Assembly (NCBI GenBank): GCA_032358165.1
Contig: JAALGY010000044.1
Coordinates: forward strand, 806,001 to 870,000
Source of the DNA: Diplosphaera chodatii
Lineage: Eukaryota > Chlorophyta > Trebouxiophyceae > Prasiolales > Stichococcaceae
Reading direction: 5' to 3'
Length of the DNA stretch: 64,000 bases
Below the pieces are notes generated by a model. The model was given only the letters and a program-made list of their open reading frames with translations. It was not told where the DNA came from and did no database searches. Of the stretch, positions 1 through 12,100 are shown in pieces (within the stretch, counting starts at the first letter, position 1; every line of letters begins with the position of its first letter). The position numbers and the translations under genes are program-made.

Positions 1-1503
1 CATCCTTCGTGTGCCCCTTAACCGCCACTGTCAGCAGTGCAGCCACTACTGCTGGTGCCTCGCGGCGGCTGAGCAAGCACGCCTGCTGCAACAGGTCGAT
101 GTGCCCACTGTCTAGCAACTGTCTGATCAGCTGTTCCCAATCATCCAGCTGCGCCTTTGACTCCTGCTGGTAGCCCCACTGTGCCGTGCTGTAGACGGCT
201 GCCTGCACAATGGATGCAACCTGCAGCACCGCCGCAGCCCGACCAAGCTGCTGTGCATCGCCAGCATCCAGGCTGCTGGCATGCTGCTGCACAATCTCCG
301 ATACCGGCACCAGATTTGCCAACAAAACCACCCACTTCTGCGGATTTCGCTGCACGCGAGACGCAAAGCCCTCGTAGGGGCCGTCACCGCCGGGATACTG
401 ATCCTGCAGCATGACCATGGAGCAGTCTCATGCTTCTGGTGCCTGCCATGATAGAAAACAGCTGCTGACTACTCTCATGCAGTCAACCTACCGTCATGCT
501 ACCATCGATATATTCACATGTGAATCTCAGCTGATGGCAAGTGTGCTGTCATGCATATGAGGCGTTCTACCTTGCAGCCGCTGAAAGCTGCTGCTGCACG
601 GCTGTGCGTAGACGAGGCACTGCCCTGTGCTCCGCCGCCTGCTGCACCGGCGCCTGCCTCAATGATGCCAGGTGCACTCACACCCAGAATGCCGCGACCA
701 CTGGAGGCTGACTGGCTCTCCGCCCGCTCTGCAGTTGCCGCTGTCGCAGTTGTTTGCAGCGTGACGACCCGCGCGACGCCACCAAACACCACCTCGCCCG
801 CCGGTGCGTGCGTGCCGTACTTGCTGAGGAACAGTGCTGCGTCCCCCATGCACTTGACTTTAGCTGCAAGGACACAGTGTGTTCATCAGCGCAAGCAGGC
901 ATTGCCAGATGCATGACCACTGTCACGGATTCACAAATAAACTCTGCACCAGCAGGCAGCAAGAACAGATGATGGAGCACCTGCAGCTGCAGCAGCGCCA
1001 GGGGTGAGGCAGAGGTCCTTCGGGTCACGGAAAAAGCTGACGGTCGGCTGGATAGTTTGTTTGACAGTCCACTGTCTGACTGTGGTGGACGTTTTCTCGA
1101 AGGACTGCTCGCCGCCTCTGTTGCGCCGGACGCTGGCGGCCAGGCCCACAGCAAGCGGCGGCGAGATCGGCACGGACACACCCATGTTTGCGCTCCAGTG
1201 TTTGCTCCACGTGCTGGTGCTGAGCTCCTCCGCCTCATGCAGCGTCAGATGGGACTCCTCAAGAGACTGCGCGGGAACTCTGCTCTGACGTATGCCGTCG
1301 GCTACATCTGTGGGCGGCAGGAGCAGACCATAGGAGCAGCCCCTGTTGTGGCACAGCGGGCTGTGCCGGTCGGAAAGCGCTGCAATCTGGTCTGCTTTCA
1401 GCTGGTCTGATATCAGCTGGTCTGACCTCAGCTGCTGGCTGGCGAGCAGCGAGCTGTACCAGCCCACTACTTGCTGCGCAAGAGCCGACAGGACTGCGCC
1501 CAT
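1..1503 (-). CDS. MACPF/perforin-domain protein (3' end outside window)
   Basis: Exons on the minus strand are 981-1503 (ATG at 1503-1501), 571-863 and <1-403. Both introns (864-980, 404-570) are GT-AG and keep frame. The first two exons encode 272 aa and the third adds about 134 more before the window ends. The second exon carries the MACPF hallmark around residues 190-193 (FLSKYGTHAP, the Tyr-Gly-Thr-His motif), followed by a Gly/Ala/Ser-rich stretch typical of this fold, where helices unfurl into the pore barrel. Family members bind membranes and often oligomerise into pores; in plants some act in immunity or development, and algal roles are unknown. I see no clear N-terminal signal peptide. 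The MACPF call is firm on the motif. The function, and whether it makes pores, is inference. Confidence 0.78.
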
Positions 1504-2568
1504 GCTGCTGCTGCTGCTGCTAATGCCTTGGGTCGGCTGTGAAGCCTAGCATGACACGAACACATGACACGTCCATCAGGCATGACATTGATCGACTGCA
1601 CTCTAGCACCATGATGGCAGGCAGGCGTCGTCCGCATGTGTCTAGCAAGAGGCAACGTTCCTGCACCTGGTCTTGAATGGGATGCAGCAGCGAACTGCGA
1701 CGAAGCAAGAGCCGCTGGTCAGCCTGACGTGAAAACCGCGGGTGATGAAGCAACCGCAGAAGGCGCATGCATGCGCGCAGCCGTCATGCCGGCAGCGATT
1801 GCGCCTGTGTGCTCACTTCTCAGGTTCTCACAGGGTCACGTGCGTGATGTATGTGCACATCGCCACATCCCCTATCTGCGCTGTGTGAACCACAACATGT
1901 GTTCAGAGGCCCCGCGCACTGTGACCGCTGCGCCTGATTCATTTGTGAAGGCAGCTGCAGGAGGCAGATGTGCTTGGTATGTCCACGTCAGCGTGGGACG
2001 CCCAGCCACAGATCAGAGCTGAGGTGACCTTGTCCTGTGAGCTCTGGCAGCTCTGAGCTCTCACTGTGTGCTTCAGCTGGTCTAGCAGTTCACCTTCTGG
2101 CATGGCAGGAAGTTTCAGCTCATGTGCATTGGATGTCTCGATACCTGGGTACAATTGGTCGGCGCAGAAATCAGTTCCTGACGAGATACAGAGGATGCTT
2201 TGGACATCTGGGGCGGATCCGCTAGCTGTCAACCAGCATTCCCCACTTGCCCGACACACATGGCACTCAACATACCAAGCAGTCGACGCAGGACTCAACG
2301 TTCATACGTAGCTGCCGTTCTGTGCTGCAGCTGTAAACGGCGCTCTGCTATGTGGATCTGCCGCAAATACAGCTTGTTCAGCACGCAGCAATGGTTAGCA
2401 GCCACGGTGATTGCAAGCACACGAAGCTGTATGTACAGTTCGTGTATCTGCCGGTGCTTTGGCAGTACGTACCGTACACATGTCTCTGCCTTGCAATCCT
2501 GCAAGGCTGCCAGCGCCGCCGCTGCCGCCGCTCTGCAGGCAATAAGCGGCAGCCACCGGGATCCTGCC
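1504..2568. other. Intergenic, MACPF promoter side / PPCS 3' side
   Basis: This 1.06-kb stretch lies between the start of the MACPF gene and the stop of the PPCS gene, both on the minus strand. It should hold the PPCS 3' UTR and the MACPF 5' region. No reading frame in it shows family resemblance or plausible splice continuity. Confidence 0.5.
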
Positions 2569-5500
2569 TCAGCTGTCTGACAAATCTGCCGCCAAGTGCT
2601 GGCTGTGCAGCGCTATGACTGCCGCCACGATCTGCACCTCGATGGGCGGCTGCCCCTCGTCCCTGCTCAGCTCCCTGACCTGCGGCCGCAGCAGCGGCAG
2701 CCCCGGCTCCTGCGGACCCAGCACAGATGTTCAGGAGGTGTCCGCCATGCTGCCAGCGATGGTAAGCAGAATAAAATATATCATCGTGTGTCCTCAGCAC
2801 TATAGCACACATACATTGGCCTCAGGCATCCTCAATCAGCAGGGCTCCAGGTGCCAGGTGCGCCACATGGTGCTGCAATCAGGGGCTGACAGCAAGCGCA
2901 CCGCATCGTCTGCGCCGCCACTCTTGGCCCGCGTCACGATGCGGGCCCACCAGGACGTTACGCCCCGCGCCGCACCCGCCGCCTGCATCAATCAGATGCC
3001 AAACATGGCGAGATGGAATACGATGTACACGAGCTGGAGCTTGATTCAGGGCTGGTACTAACAACAGTAGGCAGCAGGGTTGTAGGACGGTCTCCGCACC
3101 TTTGCCGCTGCGCCGGCGCCCAGGTCCCGCAGGCTGCCGGCGCTGCCGACTCTGGGCAGGCTGCCAGCCGGCAGCCGCGGTCGCCATGGCGACGCCGGCC
3201 GGTCCCTTGCAGGCGAACCGCCTGCTGCCTGCTGCGACGACTGCCGCTCAACCGCAGCCCTGACTGATGCGCCACCGCCGCCGCCAGCGCCACTGACGCT
3301 GCCACCGCTGCTGCCACCGCCGCCGTCGCCATTCCTGTCATCCCGCCCCGCGTCGGCAGCCGTGTCGGGGGGCGGCGGCGGCGTGACGAGCAGCACGCGG
3401 GTGGTGCGGGTGGGCAGCAGGTTGGCCACCACCGCGTGCATGCCGTACGCCTGGATGGCCCCCGCCGCCTGCGTAGACGGGTGCCCAGGGTACACCACTG
3501 CTCACGATGTCGCCCGTGCAGCGCTTCCTGCTGCCTGTGGGCAGGTGGAGCAAGTAGAGTGTGTTGCCCTCAACATGTCCTGCAGCAGCGGTAAGCGGCG
3601 AGCGACTTCCCGAAACGTCCCGCACCTTGTCCACCAGCAGCTGCTCGTCGGTCTCCAGCTTGAAGGAGACGGCCAGCGCCGCCGGCGCCCACTCCCGGTG
3701 CAGCGTCCCCAGCATCTTGGGCACCTGCAGCGGGAGTGCTGTTTGAGGTGCTGACCAATCTTCGTGAGCAGGATCCTTGACATGCTAAGCAGCTGCTCCT
3801 GTACACTGTTCTGCTGAGGACCATGCCAATGCCAGCAGCTTGTCAGCGGTGCCCACAGGAGGCCGCGCTGCCAGCGGAACGGCGACTCTGCCTGTGTGAT
3901 TGCAGTGCAACACCATGGTGATGACTTTCAGGACCTGTCCGAGGGGCGCACCTTGTGCAGGCGCAGGGTCAGGGTGTCGGCCCCGGACGACGACTGCATC
4001 TTGTGCTCTGCCTGCGCAGGTGCGCTGGGGTTTGGAGACGCTATGAGATGGCCGTGGCCGGGTCAGCTCAACGATCAGGTTGCTGCATCTGCACGTCAGC
4101 ACCACTTTTCGATGCATGCAGTGCATCCTGAGACACATCCAACGTTTGTACCATCTCGGACCAGGGGACAAAGAAGTCCGACACGGCGGCTGCCAGGTAG
4201 AATGCTGCCCTCCGCCCCAGCGGCCGCAGCGCCTCTGCAACCAGCTGCAGGAACTGCGCAGCACATGCATGAAATTTGCTGGCCACATGCGTTGGACATG
4301 GGCGTCCAGAGTTCCAAGTAAGACGTGCTTGCTGCAAGCAGCATATGGGATGGCCGCAGCAGAGACCCACCCTGAGGTACTCGAAGACCGTCACGAAGGG
4401 CACCCGCAGCAGCCGCCCAGCTGCTTCCAGGCGGGTGGCGCTCTCCTTCTTGCTGGAGCTGCTGCCGGCTGCATCAGAGTGAGAAAGCAGAACGTCAATC
4501 AGTGTCTCCAGAATAGGTCAAGACAACCACTCAGCCAATGCAGAGGCGAGGATTCAGACATGAGATGTTCCCTGAACAACACACATGGGAGCAGGTTCGC
4601 CATACATGCTGCAGACAGGCATGAGCAGCTGGTACCATCCGCACACTGTCTCGTGCAGCAGTCGGATACCACTACTGAGCAAAGGATTGCCGTGCTGTTG
4701 CAACATGACGGGTGTTGCTGAACAGGTGACAGCATGTTGTAGAGACGTGCACCTCTGCTGCCGGTGGCCATGCTGCCGAGCGCCCTGCTGAGGCTGTCCA
4801 CGCGCGCCGCGGCCGCGGCGGCGGCGGCCGTCGGACTCGTTGCAGCGCTGCTGTCGAATCCGCCGCCGTCGCCGCTCATCGAGTGGCGCCCTGTGGTGGC
4901 ACAGCGATGTGCCAGATGACAGTTGTGACACATGACAGCTCCTGCGGACTGCAGGACCAATGCATGCTCAAAGTAGCATTTCACTTGCTCAACAAGCGTG
5001 CGGTGGTACGCTCGTCGATGCTGATGACCAGGGTTCGGCTCGAACAGCTGCGCACCCAGGCGGGCCAGCGTGGCGGCGCGCGCCCCGTCGCTGTCGGCCG
5101 CAAAGGGCTGGATGGAGCGGGCGCGGTGCAGGAATATCACATGGTACCCCGCCTGCACTGAAACGTTCAGGTTACTGTGCGCCTCACCAGCAAAGTTGCA
5201 TAAACACACAACAGCATTGTTGCTGCAGGGTCTGCTCGGCGCACATGACCTACAGTGTCTCGAAGGTGGTGCCGGCAGGGTCTGTACGCAGTCTGATCAA
5301 GGGTTTGCGGGTGGTGCAGGGCTCACCGCGAGGAACTGCTCGGCGGACAGCGCGCCGCGGGTGCCCTGGCTGAAGTTGTCCAGGAAGCGCACGCAGCGGC
5401 GCTCCAGGGGGGCCGTCGTGCCGCCGCTGGTGACCACCACCACCCGCGGCCAGCCTCGCTGCTGTTCTGTAGCTCCACTGCTGCTGTGGGCATCAGACTC

Positions 5501-5695
5501 GCTGCGGGCTGCGTGTGACGATGCCTGCGCCGCGCCCTGATCTGCGGGCGGCGCAGCTGATGCTGCATCGTGGCCGTCCGGATGCCTCCCGCTGGCTGGC
5601 AGCAGCAGCGGCGACAGGAAGCTGTGCAGCCGCTGCGGCAGGTCGCCCACGTCCACTGGCGCATCCAGCAGGGGCGCGGCTGCGCTTGCAGCCAT
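2569..5695 (-). CDS. PPCS: Phosphopantothenoylcysteine synthetase (eukaryotic PPCS / CoaB type)
   Basis: Ten exons: 5327-5695, 5029-5152, 4753-4890, 4371-4468, 4152-4253, 3952-4011, 3626-3724, 3100-3468, 2902-2982, 2569-2709. All junctions are in phase; total 526 aa. PPCS joins cysteine to 4'-phosphopantothenate, the second step of CoA synthesis, and the eukaryotic form is a free-standing enzyme. Diagnostic segments in order are [13 protein letters not shown] (about 85-98), [14 protein letters not shown] (102-115), [38 protein letters not shown] and [11 protein letters not shown]. The C-terminus is a short helical exon ending [11 protein letters not shown]. Plant PPCS is much shorter; this one has an acidic Ala/Asp-rich insert about 165-210 and a Gly/Ser/Ala-rich insert about 350-450. 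The start is the only ATG upstream of the conserved core in that exon. The path of the 2902-2982 exon is the least certain part. Confidence 0.93.
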
Positions 5696-6218
5696 GCGGC
5701 CAGCTGATGTGGCGGCGGGGCCGCGCGACCCTGTTCAAGCGCAGCTGGCTGATGCACTGCCTGTAACTTCGGTGTTGTTGATAACACAGGTAGAACAAGG
5801 CTGTGGCCGGTAAAGCTGGCAGCTGAGCGCATGCGCAGCGTTAAATTCCTATATGACTGGTCCAGGATAGCCTCACGATGCAGCCTTAGGCGTGCAGCCC
5901 GTCCTGATAGAACGTGATCATGAGGAACACAGAAGATCGAGCCCAGCTTGCTCGCACCGTTGCTTGTGAGCTGATCATGAGAATGTTGATCTGGGGCGCT
6001 ATCTGACGCACAGCTGTACCAACAACTCACGATCTGCTTCACGTGCAGTCCTTTTTCTATCTGCTCCTCAGACAGCACACTCTGCTACTGGCATGCAAGT
6101 GGCAGCAGTGAGTTTATGTCTCCGCATGATGCTGCATGGAGAGATGCCAGGTCAGCATCCCGGTTCCTCAAGTTCAGTTCATCTGATCATAGCTGCACAG
6201 CACTCGCTTACCACCTTC
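5696..6218. promoter_or_regulatory. Divergent promoter region PPCS / FkbM methyltransferase
   Basis: A 523-bp region separates the two outward-facing start codons (5695 minus, 6219 plus), so it must contain both 5' UTRs and promoters. I see no convincing TATA box or other defined element. Confidence 0.4.
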
Positions 6219-7798
6219 ATGCGTGTCCTGAGGCGAGTTCGGAAGGCTGTGCTGTACCTCGCGGCTATCAGTGCCTTGTGTGTGGCATCGATCCTGCTGC
6301 GGACGCCGCCACTCAGTGTAGGCGTTGGACAACAGGCGGACACCAACTGGGAGCTGCTGGATCGCGTGCTGACGACCGAGCCGCCCAGGGACCCGCGCTT
6401 CCGCAGTCAGCTGGGCCAGGACCAGTGGGTGAGCTTCGCACGCATGCACGATGATGCATGCATGCATGCGCTGAGAGCATGCATGCACACATGCATGCTT
6501 GCACGCAGAATCTCACGGCTGCACACAGAGATGCCACCTGCCCTGTGCGACAATGCCGTCAGCAAAATACACTGGGGGATGCACAGGTGGCCAGGCTGCA
6601 CCCGTCGCCGGGGTTCTACCTGGACATCGGCGCCAACTCAGCGTCCGACCTCAGCAACACGCACGCCCTGGACGCACTCGGCTGGCGAGGCGTCTGCGTG
6701 GTGGGTAGTCTGCAGCCCTGATGTGCTAGATCATCCAGGCTGTATTGTGTTCAGCGGCTCCAACCAAGTGTGCACAGCTTCAGGCTGGGTGTTTTGGAGA
6801 ATACGTCCTAGTCGATTTGGCATGCTGCTGCAGGACCCCTTTCCGGTGGGGTTCGGCGACGCGGGCGCGAACCGCAGCTGCGCCGTGGTGGCGGCGGCGA
6901 TCGCGTCTGCCGGCGGCCGGCGCGTCGAGTTTGTGCGCCCCAGCAACCACCAGCTCGGCGGCATCCTGGGCAGCCTCGGCGCGCATCGGGACGAGGTGCT
7001 GTCATCAAACGGTGCGCACCAAAGGGTTACATAGGGGGTTGAAGACTGCAAGTCTAACAACCAGGGACATGCCCCTGCTGGAGTCTAGCCACATAGCCGG
7101 ATGAATCGGCAATCTGGAGTGTCGTGCTGTTGTCACTCGGCAGCTGATACCACAGGATGTTCGTGCCTGCAGCCACGACCGTGGTCACGCTGACGACCCT
7201 GGGCATCGGGGAGCTGCTGGCGGGGGCGGGAACGCACGGCGCCCCGCCCGAGCGCAGCATCCCGCGCCACATCGACTACCTGAGCCTGGACGTGGAGGGC
7301 CAGGTGGCTACTGTTCGAGGATTCAGGGTTTAGGACCAGCATCGAGGTGACTGCAGGAGGCGTTGCGCTGCGGGCATGCCACACCAGCCCAGCTGTGTGC
7401 GCCAGGCTCGACTCAAGAGCAGCAGTTGCCATCAAACAGCCCGGGCCGGCTGCTTTGTACAACAGCCACACGCGGGCCCTGCAAGAGGCGTCAGGTTGCA
7501 TGCATGCCACAGCACAAGCACAAACAGCACTGTGTCAGCAACTGGTGATGGTGAATGAAGTTGCTGGATATCTCAGGTGATATGCTTGCATTATGAACAG
7601 GAAGCCGACATTCTTGAGGCGTGGCCGTGGGGGCAGCACAGCATCGGCCTGGCCACAGTCGAGCACAACCACGAAGTCGACAAGCGGCGGCGCATCCATG
7701 ACGCGCTGCTCAGCCGCGGCATGACCTTGGCATTTCAGGTCGATGTCGACGACTGGTTCTGGAACTCGACACTATACAGGGTGTCAGACCAGGGTTAG
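6219..7798 (+). CDS. Membrane-anchored FkbM-family methyltransferase
   Basis: Five exons (6219-6428, 6587-6700, 6834-7011, 7173-7303, 7601-7798), in-phase GT-AG introns, 276 aa. Residues about 10-27 (RKAVLYLAAISALCVASIL) form an uncleaved signal anchor after basic residues, giving a type II topology expected for the Golgi or ER lumen. The body matches the FkbM methyltransferase fold: SQLGQDQW, then the SAM-binding GFYLDIGAN, then GWRGVCVDPFP, VEFVRPSN, TLTTLGIGELL, and the late motif HIDYLSLDVEG followed by GLATVEHN. Family members O-methylate sugars or other small groups. An acceptor in the secretory pathway (glycan or wall sugar) is inference from topology. Intron 1 contains an ATGC-rich simple repeat. 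Confidence 0.85.
6441..6500. repeat. ATGC/GCATGCAT simple repeat in intron
   Basis: Within intron 1 of the FkbM gene, units of the type GCATGCAT recur with small interruptions. The motif is self-complementary and could form hairpins. No function is implied. Confidence 0.8.
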
Positions 7799-9101
7799 GG
7801 TTGCCAATACTTATGTACATTATGAGCTGTCTGCGCGCTAGGCAAGTGCTGCTGCTGAAGTGTATAACAGTTGGAGGGTGACATGTCAAAGGCGTGCCTG
7901 GAATTGGAATTGGAAGCTTACACCGAGAAGCGCATCTCAAAGCTGCAGAGGAGCTGCACACACACAAACACGCAGAAATCAACAAGTAAGCAGTGCTGGT
8001 TCTGTCCCTTTAATGACGCGTCGTCAGCTGGACAACCACGCCTGTTGGCGCCTTCACAGTTTGAGTACGGTACCCTAACACGCAACGCTGGGCCACGCAG
8101 CACATGCATGAAACCCTGCAGGGGTCACGCAGCAGCGGGCACACAGCGGATTCAAGGGGCGACACACACCGCCGGTCAACTAAACAATGCGGCAGCTGTA
8201 GGGCAGGTATCTGATACAGATGTGAGAGGGGTCGCACAGCGGTTACAAGGGTCCTGACACCCCTGGCAGCGGGTGCCAGGCACCTCAAAACCGCGCACTC
8301 CCCGAGCCGCCTACATGAGCAAGGTTCCATCCGAAGCAAGATACGCGCACCACGTGCGCTGACGGCAGATCTGCGTGCGCCCATCATGAGCTGTGGGTGC
8401 ACAATCATCTGGGAGTTGCGCCACAGCTGCGGCAGCGCCCCACTAAATGCTGCAGCAGATGCTGCGCCGATGTGTGCCCTGCCATGTCGTGGGGCCGCTG
8501 CCACCATATCACCGCCATACAGATCCCATCAGCCGCGCCGTTGCCAAAAGCCCTGGCAGCGGCGCTGCGGCAGCCCTGCCCCATTGCGGCGCTGTTCCAT
8601 CCCATTCTGACGCCACCCTGTAGTTGCTTCTACAACCATGTTGTCAAGTGGCTGCCTCTGCCATAGTCCACTCCTGCCCTGCTGCTGCAATGCGCTACCA
8701 CCCTACAAGTTCTGCCTGCCTGCGACTTACACAATGCTGCTGGCTTCGAGTCGGGTTTGGGCTTAACCAAGTTTGTGTCCCCTTCCCTGTTTCCCTTCCC
8801 TCGTACTCATCCCAGCCGGCCGCTGCTGTGCCTCGGCCGCTTTCTGCTTCCTGATTCCTGATGCTGCTGGAGCAGCTGGCTGTTCCGTCCAGCTGCCCTG
8901 TACTGTACTCCCCTCGTCGGATGGGGCAACCCTGACACAGCCGCCTCTTGGCTGTGACGCCACTGCTCTCGCTGCTGCTGCGGTCGTGCGCTGTGTTCTG
9001 CAGCAGCGCCACTTCCTAAAATCTGTGCCCTGCTGCGGGGGGTGCTACTGCTGCTGCTGCCGGCGTGGCCCGCGCAGCTGGTGGTGAATCAGATGTGCAG
9101 T
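7799..9101. other. Convergent intergenic region FkbM / PPR gene
   Basis: This 1.3-kb stretch sits between two stop codons facing each other (7798 plus, 9102 minus). It should contain both 3' UTRs. Several open frames exist (for example a minus-strand one at 8010-8507), but none shows recognisable domains or exon-like continuity. Confidence 0.45.
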
Positions 9102-12100
9102 TCAGTCAGACACGCCGAACTCCGCGAGCCGGCGCTGCAGGCGGGCGACGTCTTCCGCTGTCAGGCCGCCGTCGTTGCCGTCGCTGAAGGGTGGGCCGCC
9201 GCCGCAGCCGAGGCCGTTGTTGGCGCCGGGCTGTGCGGCGGCGGCTGCCGCATTGGCGCTGTCGGCGCTGCCGCTGGCCCGCGCGAGGCCGAAGTCGTGC
9301 TCCTCGGGGGTTGATGACGCGGATGCAGTGGCAAATGGCGCCGCCGGAGTCCCGCCCCAGTGTGTTGCGTCCCCATCAGCAGCGGAGCTGAAGCCGTTGG
9401 TCGCGGGCTGCGGTTGTGGCGGCCCTGCAGCAGGAGCGGGCTGTGGCTGCTGCTGGACCTCCTGCTGCGCTTCGCGCAGCACCGCTGCAATCGCAGCCAG
9501 CGGCCCCGCCTGGGGTTCCTGAGGTCGCAGACACCGCGTGCAAGATCAGTGTGGAAGAAGATTGAGTCCAGAAGTTGAGCTCATCGAAGCTGAGACACCA
9601 AGGGCACTTTCCCCAACTGCATGAGGTGGAGCCGAAGTTCCTGAGCCACACCCTCACACAAAGGCAGGCAGGCAGGTACACAGGTACACCCTCACACAAA
9701 GGCAGGCAGGTATTGGGGGGCTCTGCAGCAACGACTGTGAGGCCACAGCATCGCAACAGCGCAGCTGAACCATAGCCAACGCCCAGTGTGGCAGCGCACC
9801 AAACCCTCACCGCGTGGCCTGTGAGGCTGGCGATGCAGAGCGGCCAGGGCGGGGCCGACCCGGCGGCACTCCGCCCCAGGGCCAGCGCCGCGGCCGCCAC
9901 ATCGCTGCCCCGGAAGCGCAGCAGCCGCGCGTCGGCAGCCGCGGCCGTCAGCAGCGCCGCCGCGGGGCCGGACACCCAGGCCGCAGCCGCGGCGTCCTGC
10001 AGTGCAGCGCGCACACTGCTTTGCTGGCTGGTGCTCAGGCAGGCAGCGACTACAACATCAGACTGGACTGCACAACCGGAAGCAGCGCTGCGGGGCTCCC
10101 GATGCCGAACAATGGGGGGTACCAGTCATGGTGACAGCAACTCAGCAGCAGCAGTGTGCGGCAACGGCTGGTTGACAGCGAGTCCCTAAACCCTTTGGGA
10201 ACCCGCACCTGGCTGTCGGCCCCCAGCCGCTCCAGCAGCAGCGCCAGGACCCTCAGGGCGGACACCGCGCCGCAGCCCGCCTCGCACCGCCGCAGCTGCT
10301 GCGCCAGCTGCTGCGCGGCCGCCGCGACGGCGCCCGGCTCGCCCCCCTGGGGCAGCGCCGCCGCCACCTGCACCGGCGCCAGCTGCCGGCCCGCTGCGGA
10401 CCCCACCACAGGGCTTCAGGAGATGTGAACAGGATGATGATCACTGTGCGGCCAAGGCTCACTGATGACAGCAGGCCTCCAGTATGGCAAGAGTACAGCT
10501 GTTTCGCACCAATGCTTTAGGAGCAATCGCGTCACAAGCGTATAGCCCACTTCAAGGTCCGCCACTTGCAAGCGCATCCAATCCGGCACTGGCATGCGCC
10601 GAAACAACTGCACCTTGGGGCGCTGCCAGCAGCAGCGCAGCCGCCGCCAGCGCCTCCCCATCGGAGGCCACCTCCAAGGACACCGCACGATCCGCCAGCT
10701 GCACCAAGTCGACGCAGGTTTGAGAGGAATGGTTTTCTCGATAGTTCCATGGCGCCAGAGTCTGGGCGCAGGCTTCAGCAGCACCATTTGATGATGCAAC
10801 CATGAGTTCTGGTAGAGGCTGGAAGGTATGCACTGGTTCAGTTGCAAGCGGTTTACGATACAGAGCAGGTTCAACCATCCACTTGCTTGACGATGCCTGG
10901 CCAACACCTGAAAGCACTCCCAACCTCGAATGCATCAGCTCACCTGCGCAGCGTCGGCCGCCACTTCGGGCGGCAGCCGCACAGCGGCGCACACGGCCGC
11001 CAGCGCCGCCAGCCGGGCGCGGCGGGTTGCGCCTGCCGCCTCTGTCGCAAACGCCTCGGCCCTGACGCAGTCCCGGGACTCGAACTCCTGCGACACGCAG
11101 CAGAGGTTCACTGTGCTCGCCTGCTGTGGCTGCACAGATGCGGGTTGACAGCTGCAGCCGCGAGTACGCTGTGATTGCACGAACGTCGTTTTCTGGACCG
11201 GTGGACCGGTGGAGCGCATCCGTCTGGTACCTTAAACCCTGAATCACCTGCACGGCCCGCAGCGCGCGGCGGCAGCGGGCGTCCTTGTCCGCGTCCGCCT
11301 CGGCAAGCGCCTCGTGGGGGCCGGCAGCGGCGTGCACCGCGGCCGCCAGCGCGACGGCCGGCGCGGCCGCGCGGCTCGCCTGCCACTCCCTGACGGCCGC
11401 CGGCTGCGCCTCCAGCCGGACGCCCTGCACCGCGGGATGTATGGAGTCTTTTTTATCAGGGAAAACTGTCGGGGAGTGCAGCATGCGTCTGCGTGCGGGA
11501 CGGCAGCTGCAAGCAGCGGCATGCCAGGTCTGCCTCATCGAACCAAAGCCGAGCTTCCGAAGCAGCCTTGTTTGCGCGCCCGACGGTGTGCGGCTGCTGA
11601 CCAGCTCCCAACATGAATGCTGGCAACACCCCTGGTATGCCAACTCTGCAAAGCGCAAGTTGTGATAACACACCTGGGGCACCACAGCCACGTCTACCGG
11701 GGCCTGCAGCCCACCCAGCAGCGCCCGCAGCTGCGCCGCGGCTTCCTCTGACGCCGCCGCGGGACCCTCGGCCGCGGCCCCTGCGGGGCCCGGAGCCTCG
11801 CGCTGCGCCAGCAGCAGCACTCTCGTGGCGGCGGCGCCGTCGCCGCTGCTGTCGCTGTCCTGTGACGCACGGCCGTCGGCGGATGGTCGCCCCAGCGCCG
11901 GCAGCGACGCATCTGCAGCGGATTGGCAGTCAGTATTACTGCGAGGAGGGTTGCATACTCAGACTGAATGGAACGGGCAGCTGGGTCTGGCGTCCTCCAC
12001 CGGCTGCGAGGCGACGCGCTGGCACCCCGAACGTCCGGGGCGTTGAACAGCGACAGCAGCAGAAGCCGCAACAGGCATGCCGACGTGTTGACAGCTGACG

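Noticed and set aside
6441..6500. CRISPR-like or inverted repeat array
   Set aside because: The units are short ATGC simple repeats without spacers, in an intron.
8010..8507. A 165-codon minus-strand frame with a presequence-like start
   Set aside because: No domain, no splice support, and it lies where two convergent 3' UTRs are expected.
11040..11110. tRNA-like GTTCGAGTC block
   Set aside because: It lies inside a PPR-gene exon (QEFESRD codons) and no cloverleaf arms can be drawn.
10552..11820. A 422-codon open frame on the minus strand
   Set aside because: It runs through several PPR-gene exons and introns; internal intron parts have poor composition and the exon model is phase-consistent without them.
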